A DNA stretch of 64,000 nt from positions 1,898,657 to 1,962,656 of the forward strand of contig QRFJ01000056.1 of assembly GCA_006176705.1 (NCBI GenBank), written 5' to 3'. Source of the DNA: Cocos nucifera (lineage: Eukaryota; Streptophyta; Magnoliopsida; Arecales; Arecaceae). This document shows, in pieces, positions 1-9,782 of this stretch. A model generated the notes under the pieces. The model had not been told where the DNA came from and searched no databases. It was given only the letters and a program-made list of their open reading frames with translations. The translations under genes and the position numbers were made by a program. Within the stretch, counting starts at the first letter, position 1. The number at the start of each line of letters is the position of its first letter.

Positions 1-1285
1 CTCCTAACGTTACCATCTAACCTACAAACCTACAAGTTGTCGTCCTAGCAAGTCCCCGGTGGACCACCAGATCCTTGGAATTAATTGCCCATACAAGGGT
101 GTACCCCAGCTTTGCGTGATCCCTCGGGGCCACTCAGACCATCACCATCCATCTAACGATCCCATATATGCACCAGTCGGCCGGGCAACTCGCGCCCAAT
201 GGACCCCAAACTTACCCCTTTGGATCCATCCTCCCATCCAAATGCTTGCATCCATGTTACCATCATCCAATGCCAATCTTAGATCCAAATCTAGAGAAAT
301 GGTCAATGTGTGAAGGACTAGTAGTGGGCATTTCGTGATCTCTACGGCAGTGGGACGTGCACTGCCACCCCACGTCAAGGATAGCGACCTCTCCAACCTT
401 CTCTAGCTGTGAGAGTGATACCATACTAACAAAAGCGAAAGCAATCTCCATGGTTGAAAAGGGGGGCATGTAACAGTTTCGTTTCTGATAGATATGGTGA
501 AAGATTCCGATGCCACGCGCTTGTCCCTTAGCTCGTAAATTCTATAGCCAGGGAAGCCGGTTTCTCGATGGGTTAATTGCTTGATGGATGCGGGGATACA
601 CAACTCCCTTTGTTTGCTTGCAAACAGAATCTTACAATTGGGTTTGACCTTCAGTTAGCTAGGGTTGAGGGGAAGGGGAATATGTGGTTGGGGTTGAGCG
701 TAAAAGGTCATCACGTACCTCTTGTGTGAGGCTAGCTTGTCTTATCTACACGAGGAATTTTTGTCTATTGCAACGGCTGAATATAGAGATAAATGGTGCC
801 ATAAATTGAATCGTATCTTTTATTGCATAACATGTCGGAGACTAGAAACTGATATCAAGATAATAGTTACCTCCAAATTCTATAAAATATTTTATATTCT
901 GACATTTTAAGCTATACTTATATTAGAATAATGTGATCATTCTTTTATATACAAAAAAAAAAAAAAAAAAAAATGCAACTGACATATATTGTATCAAATT
1001 ATTGAAAAAAAATATTTATTATTTATTTATTGCTATCAAAGGCATAAGTGTAGAGTTAGTGTAGGCTTTATTAATCGTAAAGAGTCTAAAATAGAGTTAA
1101 TGTTTGTATTGTCTAAGTTTAAACAAAATAGCTTAGTTTGTTTTGCAAAACAAAAAAAACGAAACCAAAGTTTGAGGAAAATGCCTTTTACAAAGGCCGG
1201 TCGGTAGCTTGATTGGCTTCCTTAATAAAGTTACGAAAAACATTCCCTTCAAGATCTATAAGCATTAAGCTAGAATAAATGATTA
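1..1285. other. Intergenic, no gene recognised
   Basis: Short open frames on both strands overlap each other and resemble no protein family I know. The first 700 bases are fairly balanced in composition; from about 780 the DNA becomes AT-rich and carries a run of about 20 A at 952-972. It ends at the target-site copy of the retrotransposon that follows. Confidence 0.6.
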
Positions 1286-1290
1286 ATGGG
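1286..1290. other. Target-site duplication ATGGG (left copy)
   Basis: The five bases ATGGG directly precede the terminal TGTTGG of the left LTR. The same five bases follow the right LTR at 6782-6786. A 5-bp duplication is the usual integration footprint of Ty3/gypsy elements and fixes both element ends. Confidence 0.85.
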
Positions 1291-2312
1291 TGTTGGTGCA
1301 GAAACTGATCGTCGTCGGAGATTACTGGAGTCGACGCTGCTGAGGTCGCCGTCGGGGATCTGTAAAACAAAGTTCCGTCCGAAGCTGATGGGGATGGCTC
1401 CAGCAGGATCCTCCGATGCTCAAGTCAGCCCTGGCCAACAGGAATGGAGTGCTCGGAATGAGTTCCGGAGCTTAGAGAGGAAAAGGAGAGCTTAGAGATC
1501 AGAGAGATTAGCCTTAGCGTATCTAGAGGGATCCCTTTTATAGCAGAGCTTGATGGTGATAGCTGCAGCCGCGTGCTGACGGACCGCTCGAGGTTCGGCG
1601 GAGCCAGTCTCACGGAAAGATGTCGTGTGCGGCGGGTTGATGGTGACAGCTGCAGTCGCGTGCTGGCGGGCCGCTCGAGGTTCGGCGGAGCCAGTCTCAC
1701 GGGATGGTGACAGCCGTCACCACCTCATAGCGGGTCGCTATCACTCGGTAGACCGATGGTGATGGCTGCAAAGCTTGCGGCGGATGAAGGTTTGAAGGCC
1801 TTCGTCGTGTGCCCATTTCGGAGGAGCTCGGGCTCTTAGCTTGGAGGGGAGGAAGTTCGGCTCCTATAGGCGTCTGGCTGGAGGTATGCAGCTAAGGCTC
1901 ATCTATTGAGGAGTTTAGCCGCTGGAAATCCGAAGCTCTTGAGAGTTCGGCCGAATGTTGGACTTCGGCTGAGGCTCGTCAGCTGAGGAGTTCGAGGAGC
2001 TCGACCGCTAAGCAGTTCGGCCGTCTGAACGGGTCCATGGAAGCTCGGACGCTAGGAGTTCGAGGAGCTCGATCGCTAAGCAGTTCGACTGCCTGAACGG
2101 ATCTGTGGAAGCTCGGACGTTAGGAGTTCGAGAAGCTTGGCCGCTAAGCAGTTCGACCGACTGGAGCGGTTCGATCCTGACGCTGGAAGTCCGAAGAAGC
2201 TCGGTGGCTGAGTTCGGCTAGGGCCGGGCTGCTGAAGCTCTTCTGCGGCTACAGGTTGCATTAGGCCGAGCATCGAGCTAGACTTCGACGGGAGCAGGAT
2301 TTATCCCCAACA
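1291..2312 (-). repeat. 3' LTR of element 1
   Basis: It begins TGTTGGTGCAG and ends TTATCCCCAACA, so the termini are the TG...CA inverted ends TGTTGG/CCAACA. It is about 110 bp longer than its partner at 5872-6781. The difference lies mainly near 1990-2150, where a unit of roughly 67 bp (gttcgaggagctcg ... gaagctcgga) is present in extra copies. An 85-bp unit ending in the ggcggagccagtctcacgg motif is duplicated at about 1550-1720 in both LTRs. Confidence 0.88.
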
Positions 2313-2330
2313 CTAACCCCCCCACTCTCG
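2313..2330 (-). other. Polypurine tract of element 1
   Basis: On the minus strand this reads CGAGAGTGGGGGGG followed by TTAG and then the LTR start TGTTGGGG. A G-rich purine run directly before the 3' LTR is where plus-strand DNA synthesis is primed in LTR retrotransposons. Element 2 has the matching tract at 62936-62950. Confidence 0.75.
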
Positions 2331-2659
2331 AGTTCGAAAATCGAAGGAAGGGAGTGCAGGAAAGGCGACTGCCGGAGTCTTCCTCCGAGCTCTGTGCTGG
2401 TCTAGGTCGAAGCTCGGGGGGATCTTGCCTCCAACTAAAGTTGATATCGAGGTTGAAGCCCGGCGAAGATCCCATTTCCAGCCGGGGTTGACACGGTTGC
2501 TTTCTCTAGCCAAGGTCGATGTTGAAGCTCTCCAATCGAGGTTGACATGATAGCTTTCTCTAGCCGAGGTCGATGTTGAAGCTCTCTGACCGAGGTCGTC
2601 GCGGGCCTTACCTCTATCCGAGGTTACTCAGACGCTCTGGCCGAGGTTGATGCGGGCGC

Positions 2660-3770
2660 TCGGGGGAGATCTTATCTCCTACTACCGAAGTTGGCCCAGT
2701 CCCTCGGGGGAGATCTTATCTCGAGCAGCCGAGGTCGAAGTGCGCGCTCGGGGGAGATCTTATCTCCTACGGCCGAGCCTTCCCTCGAGGAAGATCTTAT
2801 CTCCTGCGGTCGAGATCGAAGTGCACGCTCGGGGGGAGATCTTATCTCCTGTAGCCGAGCTTTCCTCGGGGGAGATCTTATCTCCTACCGTCGAGCCTTC
2901 CTCGGGGGAGATCTTATCTCATGCGGTCGAGGTTGAAGTGCGCGCTCGGGGGAGATCTTATCTCCTGCGGTCGAGCTTCCCACGCTTGGGAGAGATCTTA
3001 TCTCCTGCGGTTGAGCTTCCCTCGGGGGAGATCTTATCTCCTGCGACCGACGTCGAAGTGCACGCTCGGAGGAGATCTTATCTCCTACGGTCGAGCTTCC
3101 CTTGGGGGAGATCTTATCTCCTGCGGCCGAGGTCGAAGTGCGTGCTCGGGGGAGATCTTATCTCCTACGGCCGAGCTTTTCCTCAGGAGAGATCTTATCT
3201 CCTTACAGCCGAGCCTTCCTCGGGAGAGATCTTTATCTCCTGCAGCCGAGCTTTCCTCGGAAAAGATCTTATCTCCTGCAGTCGAGGTCGAAGTGCGCAC
3301 TCGGGGAGATTATCTCCTACGGTCGAGCTTTCCTCGGGGGAGATCTTATCTCCTGTAGTTGAGGTCGAAGTGCGCGCTCGGGGGAGATCTTATCTCCTGC
3401 GGCTGAGCTTCCCTCGGGGGAGATCTTATCTCCTGTGGTCGAGGTCGAAGTGCGCGCTCGGAGGAGATCTTATCTCCTGCGGCCGAGCTTTCCTCGGGGG
3501 AGATCTTATCTCCTGCCGTCGAGTCTTCCTCGGGGGAGATCTTATCTCCTGCAGCCGAGGTCGAAGTGCGCGCTCGAGGAAGATCTTATCTCCTACGGCC
3601 GAACTTCCCTCAGGAGAGATCTTATCTCCTACGGTCGAGGTCGAAGTGCGCGCTCGGAGGAGATCTTATCTCCTGCGGTCGAGCTTTTCCTCGGGGGAGA
3701 TCTTATCTCCTGCGGCCGAGGTCGAAGTGCGCACTCGGAGGAGATCTTATCTCCTGCAGTCGAGCTTCTA
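2660..3770. repeat. Palindromic tandem array inside element 1
   Basis: About 28 units of roughly 36-43 bp, counted by eye. Nearly every unit contains GGAGATCTTATCTCC, an inverted repeat with 6-bp arms and a 3-bp centre. Two spacer types are mixed: one with gaggtcgaagtgcgcgctcg and a shorter one with gagctttcctcg. The repeats keep several plus-strand frames open (for example 2647-3771, with recurring GDLIS, GEILSP and GRSYLL peptides), but this is a by-product of repetition and I do not call a protein. Element 2 holds the same array in inverted orientation at 61787-62880, in the same place relative to its 3' LTR. Confidence 0.9.
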
Positions 3771-4158
3771 AGGCTTCTGACCTGCCCCCGTTAGCACGAG
3801 GTCCCCCGCCAGTTCCCAATACGGTAACTATTTGACTGCTCCATCCCCTGTTACCGCAGTTTCTGCGTCAGGGAATAACATTATTGGAAGAAAAGAATTT
3901 TATCGAAGGGAAGTTACGGGCAGCACATCTCCATTTGAGGGGTCGTCGGGGCATTGTTCCTCAAAGCTCCCTCCCTCGGGCAGTAAGTCCCGTCCAGACG
4001 ACCTCCTCTATCCCATGCTGGCCTTCTCGATTTGGAGCAAGCTCTTGGCTATGTCGCTGGGAGCCGACGAACCATCGATGTACCAAGCTCCTCCCTGGGG
4101 TAACGTTGATGATGCTGTGAGACGGTCGACCCAGGAGTTTCTGATTACGACAGCGCCC

Positions 4159-4343
4159 TTAGCCGACTTTCTCCAGCCGCTCCTTCCTGACGAGCTCCTC
4201 AATTTCGTCTCGCAGTTGGATGCATTTCTCAACATCGTGGCCGTGGTCGCGATGGTAGGCACAGTACGACCGCGCTTATTTAGGAGAGACCGTAAACCTT
4301 CTGGTCTTGGCAGCTGGCTCTTAACATCGTTGAGAATTCGAGT
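4159..4343 (-). pseudogene. gag zinc-knuckle remnant
   Basis: On the minus strand one frame reads TRILNDVKSQLPRPEGL, then a shift leads to YCAYHRDHGHDVEKC and IQLRDEIEELVRKERLEK, ending at TAA (4159-4161). The C-x2-H-x4-H-x4-C spacing and the HRDHGHD core are typical of the nucleocapsid knuckle of plant Ty3/gypsy gag proteins, which binds the element's RNA during packaging. The frameshift just before the cysteine and the early stop show that the gag is dead here. An isolated GGAWYIDGSS just downstream may be an RNase H trace, but it is too short to call. Confidence 0.8.
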
Positions 4344-4539
4344 TAGAAGAGTGGGACGTAGTTGCGGAACCTTTCGGATGGACTTCTTCGCGTCCTTTTG
4401 TTAGGGCCTCCTTGGTGGCGAGCTCAAGGAGTTAGGGATTGTAAAACCTGCAGAAGAACTTTATGCGCAGTTGTCGAAGCTTCCTTGAAGTCATACTCGA
4501 GAGGGAGTCCTCGCTTGCCCTAGGACGGTTATGAGCTCG

Positions 4540-5480
4540 GCCGAACTTCGTCTCACATTGTGTGAAATCTTTGTAGGAGGCTTTCTTGGTGACATAATCG
4601 GGCTGGAGTTCCGCCTCACTTGCGCCGAACTTCATTCTGCCTTCTCGCGAAAGCCTCCGCGGGAGGACTAATGCCCCTTCCTCGATGATGAGCTTCGAGG
4701 TAAAGTACGGCCTCACTTGCGTCGAACTTTATTCCATTTTTCCGTGAAACCCTCCACGGGAGAACTTCCTCTGCTGCTTTTGTCCGATCTTCCTTGACGA
4801 CGATGAGCTCGTGGGAGAGCTCGGCTTTGCTTGCCCGAACTTCACTCCGGCCTCACTTACGCCGAACTTCATTCCATTTTTCTACGAGACCCTCCATGGG
4901 AGAATTTTCTCTGCTGCTTTTGTCCGATCTTCCTTGACGACAATGAGCTCGTGATCACTCCACCTCCTGTGAATTCTTTGTAGTGGTTTTCTTGGTGTCA
5001 TACCCGAGCAGAAGTTCGGCCTCACTTGCGCCGAACTTCGTTCCGCTTTTCCGCAAAAGCTTCCGTGGGAGGACTTCATACTCCTTTGTTGGGGCTTCCT
5101 CGATGACGGGCTCGAGGGGGAGTACGGCCTTGCTTGCGCTGGGAGGTCGTGACCGCGGTCGAACTTCATTCCGTCTCCTTCGAACTTCCTTGATGACGAG
5201 TTTGAGGAAGAGCTCGGCGTCGCTTGCCCGAGCTTCATTCCACCTCATGTGACTTTTTCGTAGGTGGCTCCCTTGGTGTCATACCCGAGCGGAAGTTCGG
5301 CCTCACTTGCGTCGAACTTCATTCCGATGATGAGATTTCAGGGAAAGTTCGGCCTTGCTACCGCCGAACTTCATTCCGCTTTTCTGCTCGCGGCAAACTC
5401 CATTCCGCTTTCCTGCGGAATCTTTCTCGCGCCAAACTTCATTCCGCTTCTGCGGAAGAACTTCTGCTCTTATGCGGAAG
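4540..5480 (-). repeat. Degenerate repeats of gag-tail sequence
   Basis: A motif close to cggcctcacttgcgccgaac followed by ttcattccg recurs about nine times at uneven spacing (near 4550, 4620, 4710, 4835, 5010, 5130, 5220, 5300 and 5350). On the minus strand the copies translate to variants of KFGASEAELxxxYDTKK and NEVRPRSRPPS. The latter resembles NEVRPRSRTPS in the gag of element 2, so this looks like amplified and decayed gag C-terminal sequence. No copy is a complete protein. Confidence 0.65.
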
Positions 5481-5853
5481 AACTTCTGCTCTCCGTTCCT
5501 CTCCTAAGGGCGATTGGTATGCCCAAATGCTCTTTCTTAGGACCGATTCCTCGCATTTTTCTGGCAAAGTCTCCGTCGAAGATTGTCACACGGCCTGTAT
5601 CACCTCGACGGGGCCACGAACCCATCCGACAGGTTGATCTGCTCTACATCTACGGTGGCTTCGGATGGAGCCTGGGCTACCGGGGCTGTAATAGAAGCAG
5701 GCGTACCTGGCGCGCAGGATGCCGATTGCTGCGTCGAAGCTCTCCTGGGGGCATTTTCTCTTCGGGAGAGAAAGGGGAGATCTTCGAAGAGGGAAAAGAA
5801 GAGTCGTCGAGCACTCCTTTAAGAACAAGAGAACCTCGAAGGTTCGAGTACCC

Positions 5854-5870
5854 CTCCTTCTAGCGCCAAT
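5854..5870 (-). other. Primer-binding site of element 1
   Basis: Reading leftward from the 5' LTR, the minus strand is GATTGGCGCTAGAAGGAGGG. The TTGGCGC start fits the TGGCGC used by elements primed from an aspartate-type tRNA; the rest does not match the classic site well. Element 2 has TTGGCGCTAGAGGAAGGG in the same position. Confidence 0.65.
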
Positions 5871-5871
5871 C

Positions 5872-6781
5872 TGTTGGTGCAGAAATTGATCGTCGTCGGA
5901 GGTTGCTGGAGTCGAGGCCGCTGAGGTCGTCGCCGAGGACCTGCAAAATAAAGTCCCATCCGGAGCCGATGGAGGTGGCTCCGGCAAGACCCTCCGACGC
6001 TCAAGTCGGCCCTGGCCAACAGAAATGGAGTGCTCGGAATGAGTTCCGAAGCTTAGAGAGGAAAAGGAGAGCTTAGAGATCAGAGAGATTAGCCTTAGCG
6101 TATCTGGAGGAGTCCCTTTTATAGCGGAGCTTGATGGTGATAGCTGCAGCCGCGTGCTGGCGGGCCGCTCGAGGTTCGGCGGAGCCAGTCTCATGGGAAG
6201 GTGCCGTGTGCGGCGGGTTGATGGTGACAGCTGCAGTCACGTACTGGCGGGCCGCTCGAGGTTTGGCGGAGCCAGTCTCACGGGATGGTGACAGCCATCG
6301 CCGCCTCATAGCGGGTCGCTATCACTCGGTGGACTGATGGTGATGGCTACAGAGCTTGCGGCGGATGAAGGTTTGAAAGCCTTCGTCGTGTGCCGATTTC
6401 GGAGGAGCTCGGGCTCTTAGCTTGGAGGGGAGGGAGTTCGGCTCCTATAGGCGTCTGGCTGGAGGTATGCAGCTAAAGCTCGTCCGCTGAGGAGTTCGGC
6501 CGCTGGGAATTCGAAGCTCTTGAGAGTTCGACCGAATGTTGGACTTCGGCTGAGGCTTGTCAGCTGAGGAGTTCGAGGAGCTCGGCCGCAACGAGTTCGA
6601 GGAGCTCGGCCGCTAAGCAGTTCGATCGATTGGAGCGGTTCGGTCCTGATGTTGGGAGTCCGAAGAAGCTCGGCGGCTGAGTTCGGCTAGGGCCGGACTG
6701 CTGAAGCTCTTCTACGGCTATAGGTTGCGTTAGGTCGAGCATCGAGCTAGACTTCGATGGGAGCAGGATTTATCCCCAATA
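5872..6781 (-). repeat. 5' LTR of element 1
   Basis: Runs from TGTTGGTGCAG to TTATCCCCAATA; the last bases have drifted from CAACA to CAATA. It is collinear with 1291-2312 except for missing tandem units near 6560-6620 and scattered substitutions, many of them C/T or G/A. The many differences show that the insertion is not recent. Confidence 0.88.
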
Positions 6782-6786
6782 ATGGG
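6782..6786. other. Target-site duplication ATGGG (right copy)
   Basis: Exact match to 1286-1290, directly after the outer end of the right LTR. Confidence 0.85.
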
Positions 6787-7472
6787 TAAATGCTGAAATC
6801 TATGGTACTGAAAGACCAGAGCACATAGTGGTACTCACAACATCAAAAGCATGATGGAAGTCCAGCTTAATAAAAGATTGGGATTAGGATGGGCATGTAA
6901 TGACTATTGCTTTCATTATACATAGATGAGGACGAGAGATGGAGATTAAAAATTAAAAAAAAAAAAAAAAAAAAAAGACTCGGTTACATGTGCATGCGCG
7001 TAACATTGAGATTGCTGTCATCTTACGTACCTCCACCCATATTAGATATAAGTCGTAGTGATTCATGCTCCCGCATTGACACGGTGTTCCGATCTCATTG
7101 AGTCTAAACCTCATCAATGTTGAAGTATGTTTCTTATATAAATTATACTGTCTATGCAACTAATTAAAATCCCGGACTATAGTCATGTTGGTCTTTTGTG
7201 TGCCACCTAAATAGGCTATAGAGCAGTTATAGGCCATGTACATCGTCATGCTTATTAGAAACAAAAAGAAGGGAAAGATTTGGAGTTTCCAGTCAAAGAA
7301 TTTATGATATTTGCAATTTTATCTAGAATATGCTTTCTAATAGTTATTTAGGTTATATTGATTGGGTGCTATCACTTTTCGAATACATATAGTTCAAATA
7401 TTTCAATAAGGTAGAACTAAAAGCACATCATCACTGCTAGGTTAATAATTTTTTTGTTGAAATTGAAACAAA

Positions 7473-7474
<2 letters not shown>

Positions 7475-7546
<72 letters not shown>
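7475..7546. repeat. (AT)36 microsatellite
   Basis: An uninterrupted AT run of 72 bp, self-complementary and likely to vary in length. Confidence 0.97.
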
Positions 7547-7550
<4 letters not shown>

Positions 7551-9384
7551 TCCATATTATTTTTTAGAACTTGTGTCCAATATCTATATATACCCTTGGT
7601 TTAACTTTAACACAACTGGTTACTAAATAACAGAAATATAATACAAAAAAGTGCAAATATAGCTATTGCAAGCCCTCGTTGAAATCCCATTAAGAATACA
7701 ATGAATATATATATATAATAAAAAAAATAATTATAAGCTAGTCAAAATCAATTTCTATTGGATTGATCTACACTTATGTCTACCGAGCTAATCCATGATG
7801 TTTTGACTAAGTAGCATAAATTTGATGGAGCGTCTACAGTCTTGCACAAGCCCGTATTGAACTTTCATTATTTATTAAAATATTTTTAATAAATTTATTT
7901 TTTAAAATATTAATCATCTAGGATAAGAAAGTAGATTACTACTTATAACATGAGATTATCTTGTGGGTCTTTCAAATCTACTAAGCATAATTAGATTTCT
8001 ACGCGGAATGAAAAGGAGACAAGTTTTCTAATATTTTCACAACCATTAATGGCAACCATTATGAGCTTGGTGGTCCAATAACCTCCACGTATAAAGATGG
8101 TACTCATGATGCACTGAAACATGATTATATGGGGAAGAAGGGGGGCTCAAAGTCCTCGTTGTAGCAATAAAAGTCATCTCATATATTTACTTACATTAGC
8201 ACCACGTTAATATTAATGCATAAACTTAAGTTAAACAATCATGTTAGTTACCTTGAAGCGAACTTAATTAGATACGAATTATCAAGAATCGAACCCTGAA
8301 CAACTTAATCAAGGAATTGTGCATGAAAATTTTTGGGTTGGTCCATGTAAACCATTCATTTTTCTGCATAAAAAATTAATCGGAAGCCAGTCCTTCGGAG
8401 GAAGCACCTAACTTTAAATATCCCTAACTTTTTCTATAGATACTTCTAAAAAGTACAAACTCTTGGTTTTTTCAAAGGGCAATACTCATACATGATAGAG
8501 TGACGACTTTTTCCACGTAGAGAGGAGTTGGTCACTACATCATTTCGCTTTCTATTGGACTCACATGGTTATCCTGTTGGGCTGATGTTAACTCGCTGCC
8601 CGTCTTTTTGCCAGCTCTCTTTCCGCAAAGAAATGCAATGAAAACTCGAGGAAAAGAAGCACCTTTTGATGCCATTGACCTTGCTGTGAACGGCCATGAT
8701 GGAAGGGAACACATCTAAAAGCTCGAGGGGACAAAATTATAGGCCTTGATGCGAAGAATAATGGGGAAGGCCTTTGTGTTTGTAGCAGCAAGTGGTGGAC
8801 CCCGCTGCCTCCTCTCTCTTACTCTCCGTGCTCTACCAACCTAGGAGATGGTGGTGGGGAGGTTAAGGGCTTCCCAAGGCCACATCCATGGAGTTATTAT
8901 AAGGGCAGGCATAGAAACAAAGGAGGAAGCCCTAGAAATATTCCTTTGGTAGGCTCTCAAACATATGTGAGCAAATATGATTGGATTAGCAAGAACATAA
9001 TAATCACTTGGTGTGGTACCCCAGGGTCATAAATAAAGGAAAGACCAGCCTTTGTGGAGCTTGGGAGTAGGGGGGCGTAGGGCTGCCAAGTAAGCTTGTG
9101 GCAGCAAACAGACCCTCATGGAACTGGAAGGGATTTTTTTTTTTTTTGATAAATTCTTTTTGAGCCTGTGATGGTGAGAGCAAGGGTAAATGGTTTTTTT
9201 GGTCAAGATTCCTACACTGTATGTGGCGATTGTTTCTTTATTCGAGGAGGGGTCATATCTCTTGGGTTTCAAGGGAAGTGGGTGTGTACAATTGTCCTAG
9301 ACATCCATTATGGGGTATGATGAACGATCCCTGAGCTTTATGGTGGTGGACCTCGGATACCCTACGGCTTACGACAACCCTCTC

Positions 9385-9429
<45 letters not shown>
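9385..9429. repeat. Compound (TG)n(GA)n microsatellite
   Basis: About ten TG units run directly into about thirteen GA units. Confidence 0.95.
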
Positions 9430-9438
<9 letters not shown>

Positions 9439-9569
9439 AGGAGATAGCTCTTGAACCTCAGGTTTGTGGCCAGAGAGAGTGACTAGCGATCCCTTAATTT
9501 TAGGGTAGTGGCTGTGGATACCCCACAACTAAGATAGTTCGCATATACACTTTTGCTAAGCAGTCATTT

Positions 9570-9573
<4 letters not shown>

Positions 9574-9611
<38 letters not shown>
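9574..9611. repeat. (GA)n microsatellite
   Basis: About nineteen GA units without interruption. Confidence 0.95.
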
Positions 9612-9612
<1 letters not shown>

Positions 9613-9759
9613 TACTAGTGGGCAGTAAACTTAAAATCAATGACACCCTACACAAATACTATTTTACGTTTTCTTGAGATCTAGGAACAGACTTCAGAGG
9701 ATCATTCATCTAATTAAAACGACATGCAACCTGCAGAATGTGAACTCATGCAGAGGGAG

Positions 9760-9782
9760 CTCTCTCTCTCTCTCTCTCTCTC
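9760..9782. repeat. (CT)n microsatellite
   Basis: About eleven CT units, followed by a poly-T run. Confidence 0.9.

Larger units (their letters stand above)
1291..6781 (-). mobile_element. Pol-less Ty3/gypsy LTR retrotransposon (element 1)
   Basis: Two similar terminal repeats (1291-2312 and 5872-6781) enclose 3.6 kb and are flanked by the 5-bp duplication ATGGG. The primer-binding site lies inside the right LTR and the purine tract (read on the minus strand) inside the left LTR, so transcription runs right to left. Inside, only gag remnants are recognisable: a zinc knuckle (4159-4343) and a block of degenerate copies resembling the gag tail (4540-5480). No reverse transcriptase or complete integrase was seen. 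A palindrome-rich tandem array fills 2660-3770. LTR ends, leader and array match the element at 58359, so both belong to one family, probably the Tat-like branch judging by the gag. It cannot encode its own movement and would need a helper copy. Confidence 0.88.

Noticed and set aside
2660..3770. CRISPR-like array
   Set aside because: The repeats are short and palindromic with related, not unique, spacers, and this is a plant retrotransposon interior with no cas genes.
2647..3771. 374-codon open frame on the plus strand
   Set aside because: It is produced by the tandem array; other frames over the same bases are equally open, it has no domain, and the element's own coding strand is minus.
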